DNA from: Candidatus Iainarchaeum sp.
GTDB taxonomy: Archaea > Iainarchaeota > Iainarchaeia > Iainarchaeales > DTGL01
Assembly (NCBI GenBank): GCA_017608575.1
Contig: JAFCFP010000016.1
Coordinates: 1 to 21,457 of the forward strand
Reading direction: 5' to 3'
DNA: 21,457 bases
How positions within the stretch are numbered: the stretch's first letter is position 1; each line of letters begins with the position of its first letter. Shown in pieces: positions 13,895-21,150 of this stretch. The position numbers and the translations under genes were made by a program. The notes beneath the pieces are model-generated. The model had not been told where the DNA came from. It worked only from the letters and a program-made list of their open reading frames with translations, and did no database searches.

Positions 13895-13926
13895 CTTTCT
13901 TTTAATACTACTATAAGTGACAAAAA
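13895..13926 (+). promoter_or_regulatory. TATA region of the ATPase operon
   Basis: CTTTTAATACTACTATAAG spans about 13898-13916, with TTTTAATA about 25 bases before ATG 13927. No clear Shine-Dalgarno precedes the ATG, consistent with a leaderless or very short leader transcript. Confidence 0.4.
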
Positions 13927-14289
13927 ATGAATAAAGCACTCAAAGCAAAAAAAGCCATGGTTTTCTTAATTGCCTTTGCTGTTTTTTTCAATGGCTGTGT
14001 TCAGGAAAACGTTCAAGAAAAAAACGAAAAAGAAATCGCAATACAGGAATGCCAAAGGCTCTGCAATGAAGCACTCACCCAAGGAAAAAACCTACAAGAT
14101 GGACCGTGCCTCAGCTCTGGAGAAAAAACATGGACTTTGAAAAAATGGGTGTGTGATGTTGCGCATTCGCCAAGAAAGGCAGTCGACAACCTGAAAGAAA
14201 ACCAGTGCCCTGAGTTCGGGGTTAACGCAAACAGTTTTGTTGAATTCTCACCTGAATGCCGTTTTATAAGAGCATTTGAGGGAAAATAA
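13927..14289 (+). CDS. Cys-rich lipoprotein with WVCDVAHSPR motif
   Basis: A 120-residue exported protein. A basic start and hydrophobic segment (AMVFLIAFAVFFNGC) end in a lipobox-like NGC, so Cys24 is the likely lipid-modified residue. The mature part has six more cysteines (42, 46, 61, 76, 94, 111), enough for three disulfides. The motif WVCDVAHSPRKAVDN and an FVEF-x3-EC end look like a domain I associate with uncharacterised proteins of small-genome archaea; no function is known to me. It sits 14 bases before the P-type ATPase gene, suggesting a surface partner of that pump or simply shared transcription. Confidence 0.75.
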   Translation: MNKALKAKKAMVFLIAFAVFFNGCVQENVQEKNEKEIAIQECQRLCNEALTQGKNLQDGPCLSSGEKTWTLKKWVCDVAHSPRKAVDNLKENQCPEFGVNANSFVEFSPECRFIRAFEGK

Positions 14290-14303
14290 AGGGGGTTTTC
14301 CAA

Positions 14304-16985
14304 ATGAAGCCATGGCATTCAATTCCAGTGGAAAAAATACTCAAAGAACTTCAAACAAGCCCAAAAGGGTTAAGCAGTGAAGAAGCCCAAAAAAGGCTTG
14401 AAAAATATGGAAAAAACGAAATAGAAAAAAAAGCAAAAATCAATCCATTAAAAATATTCATAAGCCAGTTCACTGACTTCCTAATACTAATCCTAATAGC
14501 TGCAGCAATTATTTCCTATTTAATGAGCTTTCTTCCAGGAAAAGAAGAACACCTCTTTGATTCAATTTTAATAATAACAATACTAACCGCAAACGCAATA
14601 ATTGGATTCATCCAAGAATACCGCGCTGAAAAAAGCATTGAGGCATTAAAAAAACTCAGCGCTCCAAAAGCCCGTGTTATACGCGATGGCATTGAACAAG
14701 AAATTGATTCGGAAAAGATTGTACCAGGAGATATTCTGGTGTTAGAACAAGGAGACAAAATAACAGCAGATGCAAGAATAATAAGCGAAGTGAACCTTGA
14801 AACTGATGAATCAGCCCTGACAGGAGAAAGCCTGCCCGTGGGAAAAACAGAAACAACACTAAAAGAAAAAACATCGTTGGCTGAAAGAAAAAACATGCTT
14901 TTTATGCAAACCATTGTAACACGGGGAAGAGCAAAAGCAGTAGTAATTGGAACAGGAATGGACACTGAAGTGGGCAAAATAGCCAAGCAAATTGCTGAAA
15001 CAGAACAAAAACCCACCCCCTTCCAAGTTGAATTGGACAAACTCGGAAAAAAAATCGGTGCAGGAATACTGGTAATAATTGCATTTGTTGCAATAATTCA
15101 AATCATTTTAATTGGTGGTTCAATTGTAAACATTTTCCTCACAGCAATCTCTCTGGCAGTGGCTGCAGTGCCCGAAGGTCTTCCAGCAATTGTAACACTT
15201 GCACTCACAATAGGCGTTAGAAAAATGTCAAAAAAGAACGCCCTTGCAAGAAAACTGCCAGTAGCGGAAAGCCTTGGCTCAGTGGACACAATCTGCACTG
15301 ACAAAACAGGAACACTCACTGAAAACAAAATGACAGTAAGAAAAATATTTATTCCGGGAAAGGAACTAAAAGCAGAAAATGAAGGCCTCTCACTTCAAAA
15401 CAGCCAAAAAGGATTGGTTGAACTGCTAAAATGCAGTGTTATCTGCAACAATGCAGCAATCGGCAGAGATAAACACGGAAAAAAGAAATACTTGGGTGAC
15501 CCAACAGAAATAGCCCTGCTGGCATTAGCTGAAAAAACAGGAATGGACATAAAAATAGAAAAAGGAAAAGCACACCGTTTAATGGAGATTCCTTTTTCAA
15601 GCGATAGAAAAATGATGACCGTTGTATGCAGCAAAGGAAACAAAAAAATTGCGTATTCAAAAGGCGCGCCTGAAATAATAATCGAAAAATGCACCCACAT
15701 TCTATTAAATGGAAAAAAAGCAAAACTCGGAGAAAAAGAAAAAAAAGAAATCCTTGAAAAAAACTCTGAATTCGGAAAACAAGCTTTAAGAGTGCTGGCA
15801 TTTGCATTCAAGGAAGTGAAAGGAAAAGAAACAGAAAAACAACTCGAAAAGGAACTCACTTTCCTGGGATTGGAGGGAATGATTGACCCGCCAAGAAAAG
15901 GAGTGAAAGAAGCAATAAGCGATTGCAGGAAAGCAGGAATAAAAGTAATAATGTTAACAGGAGACAATATTAACACTGCAAAAGCAATAGGCACAGAACT
16001 TGGCTTTAATCCAAAAAAAGCCCTTACAGGACTACAAGTGGATGAACTCTCGGAAAAAGAACTAAAAAACGCACTAAATGAAACAGAAATATTTGCAAGG
16101 GTTTCTCCCTCGCACAAATCCAGAATATTAAACGCCTTGCAGGAAAAAGGAAAAATAGTTGCAATGACTGGAGACGGCGTAAATGATGCTCCTGCTCTCA
16201 AAAGAGCCGATGTTGGAGTGGCAATGGGAATACGCGGCACGGATGTTGCAAAAGAAACAAGCGATTTGGTTTTATTGGATGACAACTTCATAACAATAAG
16301 AGATGCAGTTGCAGAAGGACGCGGAATATTTGACAACATTCAAAAATTTGTGAACTACTTGCTTTCATCAAATTTGGCGGAAGTACTGGTTGTATTCATT
16401 TTCACATTGCTGGCATTACAAATCGAATTCGGAAAAGGAGCAATAATACTAACAGCCGCACAGCTTTTGTGGATAAATCTCTTAACAGACGGCTTGCCAG
16501 CAGTAGCACTTGGCTTGGACCCAAAAGCAGAAAAAATAATGGAACGCCCTCCCCGAAAGAAAAACGAAGGCGTAATCAATAAAAGAATGATTTTTTCAAT
16601 AACTGCGATTGGCGTAGCAATGACAGTCGTAATAATGGGGCTTTTCTTGAACGAATTCTTCACATCGGCACATGAATTGCCAGAAAAATTCATCAGAGCC
16701 CAAACAATGGCCTTCACTTGCTTTGTTGTATTTGAAATGGTGCGAGTGCAAACCGTGAGAGCAAACTTTAAAACAAAAATTTTAAGCAATAAATGGCTAT
16801 GGCTTTCGGTTATTTTCTCTTTCCTCTTGCAATTAATGGTTCTCTATTCACCACTCAACAAATTTTTCAAAGTAGTTCCATTAAGCTTAATTGAATGGGT
16901 AGATATTGCCATAGGAGTGACAATATTTTTGATCCTCAGCTTTATAATTGTAAAAATTGAAAAAAGGCTTTTTTGGAGGGATTAA
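14304..16985 (+). CDS. P-type ATPase, Ca2+-transporting type IIA
   Basis: An 893-residue ATP-driven cation pump with ten membrane segments. Order: N-terminal cation-ATPase domain, TGES actuator loop (173-176), phosphorylated Asp333 in CTDKTGTLTE, nucleotide domain with SKGAPE, hinge TGDNINTAKAIG and TGDGVNDAPAL. The ion-site helices match SERCA-type pumps: PEGLP in helix 4 (Glu291), SSNLAEV in helix 5 with Asn and Glu, and NLLTDGLPA in helix 6 with Asn/Thr/Asp. This favours Ca2+ export over Na+ or H+. GGGGG precedes the ATG at 9-14 bases. Fourth-residue start MKPWHSIPVEKIL is standard. Mn2+ as an additional substrate cannot be excluded. Confidence 0.93.
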   Translation: MKPWHSIPVEKILKELQTSPKGLSSEEAQKRLEKYGKNEIEKKAKINPLKIFISQFTDFLILILIAAAIISYLMSFLPGKEEHLFDSILIITILTANAIIGFIQEYRAEKSIEALKKLSAPKARVIRDGIEQEIDSEKIVPGDILVLEQGDKITADARIISEVNLETDESALTGESLPVGKTETTLKEKTSLAERKNMLFMQTIVTRGRAKAVVIGTGMDTEVGKIAKQIAETEQKPTPFQVELDKLGKKIGAGILVIIAFVAIIQIILIGGSIVNIFLTAISLAVAAVPEGLPAIVTLALTIGVRKMSKKNALARKLPVAESLGSVDTICTDKTGTLTENKMTVRKIFIPGKELKAENEGLSLQNSQKGLVELLKCSVICNNAAIGRDKHGKKKYLGDPTEIALLALAEKTGMDIKIEKGKAHRLMEIPFSSDRKMMTVVCSKGNKKIAYSKGAPEIIIEKCTHILLNGKKAKLGEKEKKEILEKNSEFGKQALRVLAFAFKEVKGKETEKQLEKELTFLGLEGMIDPPRKGVKEAISDCRKAGIKVIMLTGDNINTAKAIGTELGFNPKKALTGLQVDELSEKELKNALNETEIFARVSPSHKSRILNALQEKGKIVAMTGDGVNDAPALKRADVGVAMGIRGTDVAKETSDLVLLDDNFITIRDAVAEGRGIFDNIQKFVNYLLSSNLAEVLVVFIFTLLALQIEFGKGAIILTAAQLLWINLLTDGLPAVALGLDPKAEKIMERPPRKKNEGVINKRMIFSITAIGVAMTVVIMGLFLNEFFTSAHELPEKFIRAQTMAFTCFVVFEMVRVQTVRANFKTKILSNKWLWLSVIFSFLLQLMVLYSPLNKFFKVVPLSLIEWVDIAIGVTIFLILSFIIVKIEKRLFWRD

Positions 16986-16989
16986 AAAA

Positions 16990-18375
16990 ATGAAAAAAAC
17001 AAAAATACTCTGCACTATTGGACCGGCATCGGAAAAAAAGGAAACAATAAAAAAAATGTTCGAAGCCGGCATGGATGCTGTCAGAATTAACACTTCACAC
17101 GGCTCCTTTTCAGAATACATTGAAAAAATAGAAACAATCAGAAGCATTGCAAACATTCCCATACTAATGGATACTGCCGGCCCCCAAATAAGACTTGTAA
17201 GCAAAAAAATAATAAAACTGGAAAAAGGAAAAACCATTAAGGCAGGATTCACTCCAAAAAAAAGCCTTTTCTTTTCAAAAGACTTTTTTGAAAAAATAAA
17301 AGAAGGAAAACGCATTCTTTTAAGCGACGGCTTGTCCGAATTGCAAGTAATAAAAAAGAACCCCCAAAAAAAAGAAATAATTCTCAAAGCGCTAAACTCC
17401 ATTACATTAAAAGGAAACATGCATTCAAACATTCCAAGCGTTTACCTCAACACACCGATTCTTTCAAAAAGGGACAAAAAAGTAATAAGGCTTGCAAAAA
17501 AAAAGAACATTGATTTCATTGACCTTTCATTCACCCGCAGAAAAGAAGACATCATAAAAGCAAAAAAACTCCTCAAGGGATCAAGTGTTGGAATAATTGC
17601 AAAAATAGAAAACGGTGAAGGAGTGCAAAAAATAGACGAAATCCTTACAGAAGCAGATGGCATAATGGTTGCAAGAGGTGATTTGGGATTAGAAATTCCA
17701 TCAGAAGAGGTTCCACTAGTTCAAAAAGAAATAGTGAGAAAATGCAACCAAGCTGGAAAAACAGCAATAATTGCAACACAAATGCTTGCCTCCATGGTTG
17801 AAAATCCAAGACCAACGCGAGCAGAAACAAGCGATGTAGCAAACGCTATTTTGGACGGCGCAGACTGCATTACCCTCACAAACGAAACAGCCGTTGGAGC
17901 CTATCCAGTAAAAGCAGTAATTGAAATAAAAAAAATAGCGCTCAGAACAGAGCCATTCGTAAAAAACAGTGTTTCAAGCAAGCTCTTAAAAGGAATCCCC
18001 GATACTGTTTCAAAATCAATCTACAATATGTCAAAACACTTACCGGTTAAAAAAATAATTACAATAACAAAAAGCGGTTTTACTGCAAAAATGATATCCA
18101 GATTCAAGCCATCACAACCAATCATTTCCATTACAAGCAATCCAGCAGTTGAAAGAAAACTAAAAATTTGCTATGGAGTCACACCAATGCTAATGGAAAA
18201 CATTCCTGAAAAAAAGAAAATAGCAAAAGTAGCGGAACAATGCTACAAAAAAGGCTTTATTGGAAAAGAAGACCTTGCAATTTTTACGGCTGGAATATAT
18301 TTGGCAAAAGAACCCTCAAGCAACACAATCCAAATACACAAAATAAGCGACCTTTTATACCATGCAAGGCGGTGA
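16990..18375 (+). CDS. pyk: Pyruvate kinase
   Basis: Final ATP-forming step of glycolysis: phosphoenolpyruvate plus ADP to pyruvate. 461 residues, with barrel, small B domain and C-terminal domain. Motifs: TKILCTIGPAS (4-14), RINTSHG with Arg32, Asn34, Ser36 and His37, catalytic Lys in IIAKIENGEGV, and metal-binding ARGDLGLEIP, then ATQMLASMVENPRPTRAE and SDVANAILDGAD. Two changes from the usual motifs stand out: TAGPQIR (61-68 region) where DTKGPEIR is common, and TLTNETAVGAYP where MLSGETA is common. The start is ATG 16990, because GGAGGG overlaps the end of the ATPase gene 9 bases upstream; the frame continues to an in-frame ATG at 16957 with no site. It follows the ATPase stop by 4 bases. 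Confidence 0.93.
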   Translation: MKKTKILCTIGPASEKKETIKKMFEAGMDAVRINTSHGSFSEYIEKIETIRSIANIPILMDTAGPQIRLVSKKIIKLEKGKTIKAGFTPKKSLFFSKDFFEKIKEGKRILLSDGLSELQVIKKNPQKKEIILKALNSITLKGNMHSNIPSVYLNTPILSKRDKKVIRLAKKKNIDFIDLSFTRRKEDIIKAKKLLKGSSVGIIAKIENGEGVQKIDEILTEADGIMVARGDLGLEIPSEEVPLVQKEIVRKCNQAGKTAIIATQMLASMVENPRPTRAETSDVANAILDGADCITLTNETAVGAYPVKAVIEIKKIALRTEPFVKNSVSSKLLKGIPDTVSKSIYNMSKHLPVKKIITITKSGFTAKMISRFKPSQPIISITSNPAVERKLKICYGVTPMLMENIPEKKKIAKVAEQCYKKGFIGKEDLAIFTAGIYLAKEPSSNTIQIHKISDLLYHARR

Positions 18376-18379
18376 ATTA

Positions 18380-18901
18380 ATGGACTTCTTTAAAACACTT
18401 GAAGAAAGGCAGTCAATAAGGTCCTTCACCGAACAAAAAATCGAAAAAAGCAAATTGGAAAAAATACTAAAAGCAATAAACATCGCACCATCTGCAGGAA
18501 ACCTCCAAGCATTCAAAATAGCAATAATTGAAAAAAAAGAAACAAAAGAAAAAATTGCAAGTGCAGCATTTGGACAAAACTTTATATCAAAAGCACCACT
18601 AATACTTGTGTTTATTGCCGACGAAAAGGAATCAGCAAAAAAATACAACCAAAGAGGAAAAGAATTATACTGCATTCAGGATGCAACCATTGCAGCAACA
18701 TACGCAATGCTCAGCGCAACAGCCCTTGGCCTTGCAAGCGTCTGGATTGGTGCATTCAATGAAGAAAAAATCAGAAAAATCATCAAAGCAAACGAAGGAC
18801 TCAAACCAATAGCAATAATCCCAATAGGTTACGCTGCAGAAAAACCAAAAAAAACCCCGCGAAAAAACATAAGCGAAATACTGTTTAAAAAAATGATTTG
18901 A
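18380..18901 (+). CDS. Nitroreductase family FMN protein
   Basis: A 173-residue member of the FMN-dependent nitroreductase superfamily, which reduces nitro compounds, quinones or flavins with NAD(P)H. Features: RQSIRSF for phosphate/FMN binding at the N-terminus, IAPSAGNLQAFKI for the flavin contact, DATIAATYAMLSATALGLASVWIGAF for the dimer helix, and PIAIIPIGYAAEKP near the end. The start is ATG 18380 after GGCGGTG, 4 bases past the pyruvate kinase stop; a start at 18362 is rejected since it overlaps that gene without benefit. Its stop overlaps the region of the next gene start. True substrate unknown. Confidence 0.9.
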   Translation: MDFFKTLEERQSIRSFTEQKIEKSKLEKILKAINIAPSAGNLQAFKIAIIEKKETKEKIASAAFGQNFISKAPLILVFIADEKESAKKYNQRGKELYCIQDATIAATYAMLSATALGLASVWIGAFNEEKIRKIIKANEGLKPIAIIPIGYAAEKPKKTPRKNISEILFKKMI

Positions 18902-18903
18902 AA

Positions 18904-19509
18904 ATGGAAAAAAGCAAAAAAATCCTTTGGTTGTTGCTGGCAGTGAATATTACTGCAATAATAATTTCAATAAGCCAATATTATTTTCACCAACTTTCAA
19001 CAGCCATTCAAAAAAACGTTTTGCTTTTACCGTTTATTCCAGATTGCCCACTCGCAACACTAATGGTAATTTCCTCAATCTTTTTGATTTATTATTTCAA
19101 AAAAAAGATTCACTGGTTTTATTTCCTGGCTTTTTCCTTTGCACTTAAATCAGCACTTTGGACAATTCTTGTAACAGTTTTTTTCTCACCTTTTCCATTA
19201 ATTGAAACAGGAACACTGCTCATACTTACAGCACATGCTGGCTTGCTGGCTGAATCAATGCTTTTAGTGCCACAACTAAAAACAAAAAACAAACATCAAT
19301 TAATTCCAATTGGGTGGCTTTTTTTAAACGATTTAATGGATTACTTTGCAGGAACACACCCACCGGTTTTTCATGCCAAAATAAGCGAAATATTCGCTTT
19401 ATCCCTTATTTTAAGCGGGTTTTCAATAGCCTTGACAATGCTTCTTGCAAGAAAGAAAATGGCACCAGCCAACCTTGAAAAGTTTTTCAAAAAAATTGGA
19501 AAAAAATAA
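18904..19509 (+). CDS. DUF1405 membrane protein
   Basis: A 201-residue membrane protein of the DUF1405 (YpjA-like) family. About six hydrophobic helices are visible. Family marks are the FIPDCPLATLM segment after the first helix and WLFLNDLMDYFAGTHPPVF before the last. Function is unknown; the PDCPLAT block likely faces the lipid-water boundary. ATG 18904 follows the nitroreductase stop by 2 bases; a TTG at 18898 overlaps it. Last gene of the plus-strand run. Confidence 0.82.
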   Translation: MEKSKKILWLLLAVNITAIIISISQYYFHQLSTAIQKNVLLLPFIPDCPLATLMVISSIFLIYYFKKKIHWFYFLAFSFALKSALWTILVTVFFSPFPLIETGTLLILTAHAGLLAESMLLVPQLKTKNKHQLIPIGWLFLNDLMDYFAGTHPPVFHAKISEIFALSLILSGFSIALTMLLARKKMAPANLEKFFKKIGKK

Positions 19510-19564
19510 GAAAAACGCAGCACTGCACCGGCAGCACCGCGCTATTGAATAACCTTAAACATTC

Positions 19565-19762
19565 TTACCTCTTTTTTTTCTTTTTGGTCTTTTTTTTCTT
19601 TTTGGTTTTTTTCTTTGTTTTCTTTTTCTTCTTTGTTTTCTTTTTCTTCTTTGCTTTCTTTTTCTTTGCCACTTTTTTCACCTCACATAATTTTTTTACA
19701 ATGGAACAGTTGAACAATGCTGAAAAACATGCCAACGCTCCCAACACTTTTTCAAAAACCAT
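19565..19762 (-). CDS. Lysine-rich mini-protein
   Basis: The minus strand encodes a tail of almost only Lys with Thr every 4-6 residues (AKKKKAKKKKKTKKK and so on), ending at 19565. Two starts are possible. ATG 19762 gives 65 residues with a hydrophobic N-terminal helix (VLGALACFSALFNCSIV). GTG 19672 has the better ribosome site (GAGGTG 6-8 bases upstream) and gives a 35-residue peptide. Lys-rich tails of this kind bind DNA or ribosomes in bacterial H1-like proteins and are seen in small archaeal genomes. The coding DNA is a low-complexity T-tract on the plus strand with an 18-base repeat unit, so simple-repeat noise is a real alternative. TATA-like CTTAAACTT lies near 19792-19800. Confidence 0.5.
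   Translation of the reverse strand: MVFEKVLGALACFSALFNCSIVKKLCEVKKVAKKKKAKKKKKTKKKKKTKKKTKKKKKTKKKKKR
19605..19659. repeat. 18-base tandem-like repeat in a poly-T tract
   Basis: TTTGTTTTCTTTTTCTTC occurs twice in tandem (from about 19615) with a third variant copy (TTTGCTTTC...). It encodes the Lys/Thr repeat on the minus strand. Confidence 0.45.
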
Positions 19763-19817
19763 TCCATAGGAATGAAATTTTCAAATATAATAAGTTTAAG
19801 TAGTATTTAATTGTTGC

Positions 19818-19855
19818 GTTTGTAAAAAAACAAACTTTTTTTTTAAAAAAAGTTT
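19818..19855. repeat. Two mutually exclusive inverted repeats
   Basis: GTTTGT-AAAAAA-ACAAAC (19818-19835, 6-base arms) and AAACTTTTTTT-TT-AAAAAAAGTTT (19832-19855, 11-base perfect arms). They share AAAC at 19832-19835, so only one can fold at a time. Possible terminator or attenuator of the upstream minus-strand transcript. Confidence 0.45.
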
Positions 19856-19965
19856 TTAATTTTTTTAACTTAAAAAAATCAAAAAAAATTTAAAAAATTG
19901 AAAAAGAAAAAATAAAAAAATTTTAAAGACCTGAAAAAACTGGGAAAAATTTCAAAGGAACAGGT

Positions 19966-19986
19966 GAGAAAAACAAAAAAAAAGCG
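19966..19986 (-). terminator. T-rich terminator after the ABC permease
   Basis: On the minus strand a run of nine Ts plus TTTTT follows within 30 bases of the permease stop codon, the form of archaeal intrinsic terminators. Confidence 0.4.
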
Positions 19987-19994
19987 AAGGAAAT

Positions 19995-21146
19995 TCATTC
20001 AGCGCGAAGTACTTCAATGGGATCAACCTTTCCTGCACGCCAAGCTGGATAAAAGCCCGCAATGATTCCAATGATTACTGCGAAAGCAAAAGCCTCACCA
20101 AGCAAGTAAAGCGAAACATAAACAGGAAAGCCAACAATTTTGCTCAAAGCCATGGCACTAATCCATCCAATCCCTAGCCCAATTAAGCCGCCGACTATTC
20201 CCAAAAAAAGCGATTCGTATAAAATCATCCTCATAATGTTTGCATCAGTCCAGCCTGTTGCCTTCAATGTCCCAATTTCCTTAAACCTTTCCATTACACT
20301 CATTAACATTGTGTTAATTATTCCAATTCCGGCAACAAGTGCTGAAATTGCGGCAACCGCAAGCACTAAAAGGCGCGCTGTTCCAAGAATTGAAGCAAGG
20401 GCTTCCCCAAACTGTGAAGCACTTATTGCTTTAAGCTTGTTTGGATACTTAAACTCAATCATTTTCGCTATCTTTTTTGATTCCTCTGGATTGAAAATTT
20501 GAACACTAAAAAACATTACTTTGTTTTTTGGAAAACCGGTTATTTCGCGAAAATCATCAAGACTCATTAAAATTGTGGAATTGAATGAAACCGAGCCAGT
20601 GTCAAAAACTCCAACTATTTGGAATTTTTTGCCGTTTATTTTAATGGAGTTTCCCAAAAACTTGTTGTATTTGTCCTCTATTTCTGTGCCAATTACAACT
20701 TTGCCCTTTTCACCTCGTTTAAGGTTTCTTCCCTTTGTTATTTCACCACCAATTCCAGCAACCCTGTTTGGATCGCCTGAAAAATCCGAGCCAAGCAATC
20801 TAACAAGGCTTGCACCCATTAAACCACTTTCTCCATACCCCAAGTCTTTTCCATCAATTGATTCCGCTGGCTCCATTACAATCGCTGAAACGCTTTTAAC
20901 GCCATTAATTGCTTCGAGTTTTTTTTTGTAGTCTTCATCAAGCATTGAAAAAAACGGCGTACTGCTCCCGCTTTCAAGAACAATAATTCCTTGAATTTTG
21001 CTGACAGTTCCGACAATGTTTTCAGTGAGGCCATCAACAAGTGATACAAGAGCAATTATTGAAGCAACTCCAATTATTATTCCAATCAAGGACAACACTG
21101 TTCTGCTTTTTCGCCTCCAAAGATTTTGAAATGAAAGTTTAAGCAT
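19995..21146 (-). CDS. MacB/LolCE-type ABC transporter permease
   Basis: A 383-residue permease of the MacB/FtsX family. Domain order: N-terminal TM helix (SRTVLSLIGIIIGVASIIALVSL), a large extracellular MacB-PCD domain (about residues 45-250), then three C-terminal helices in the FtsX domain (LLVLAVAAISALVAGIGIINTMLMSVMER; IMRMILYESLFLGIVGGLIG; AFAVIIGIIAGFYPAWRA). The coupling segment ERFKEIGTLKATG contacts the ATPase. The start is ATG 21146, with GGTGA 5 bases upstream; the longer frame overlaps the ATPase gene. Such pumps expel peptides, drugs or lipoproteins across the membrane; the substrate here is unknown. It starts 4 bases after the ATPase stop. Confidence 0.92.
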   Translation of the reverse strand: MLKLSFQNLWRRKSRTVLSLIGIIIGVASIIALVSLVDGLTENIVGTVSKIQGIIVLESGSSTPFFSMLDEDYKKKLEAINGVKSVSAIVMEPAESIDGKDLGYGESGLMGASLVRLLGSDFSGDPNRVAGIGGEITKGRNLKRGEKGKVVIGTEIEDKYNKFLGNSIKINGKKFQIVGVFDTGSVSFNSTILMSLDDFREITGFPKNKVMFFSVQIFNPEESKKIAKMIEFKYPNKLKAISASQFGEALASILGTARLLVLAVAAISALVAGIGIINTMLMSVMERFKEIGTLKATGWTDANIMRMILYESLFLGIVGGLIGLGIGWISAMALSKIVGFPVYVSLYLLGEAFAFAVIIGIIAGFYPAWRAGKVDPIEVLRAE

Positions 21147-21150
21147 TGAT

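Larger units (their letters stand above)
19763..19994. other. A/T-rich intergenic stretch with overlapping hairpins
   Basis: About 230 bases of mostly A- and T-runs between the ABC permease and the Lys-rich gene. It holds two inverted repeats that share bases (see separate entry), a T-tract on the minus strand just after the permease stop, and TATA-like TTAAATACTACTTAAAC near 19795-19811 on the minus strand. No further coding potential seen. Confidence 0.45.

Noticed and set aside
15395..16339. Long 314-residue minus-strand frame inside the ATPase gene
   Set aside because: Ser/Phe-rich antisense shadow of the ATPase; the plus strand has all P-type motifs.
19545..19769. Plus-strand poly-Phe frame
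   Set aside because: Reverse reading of the Lys-rich repeat; poly-Phe from a T-tract with no start signal.
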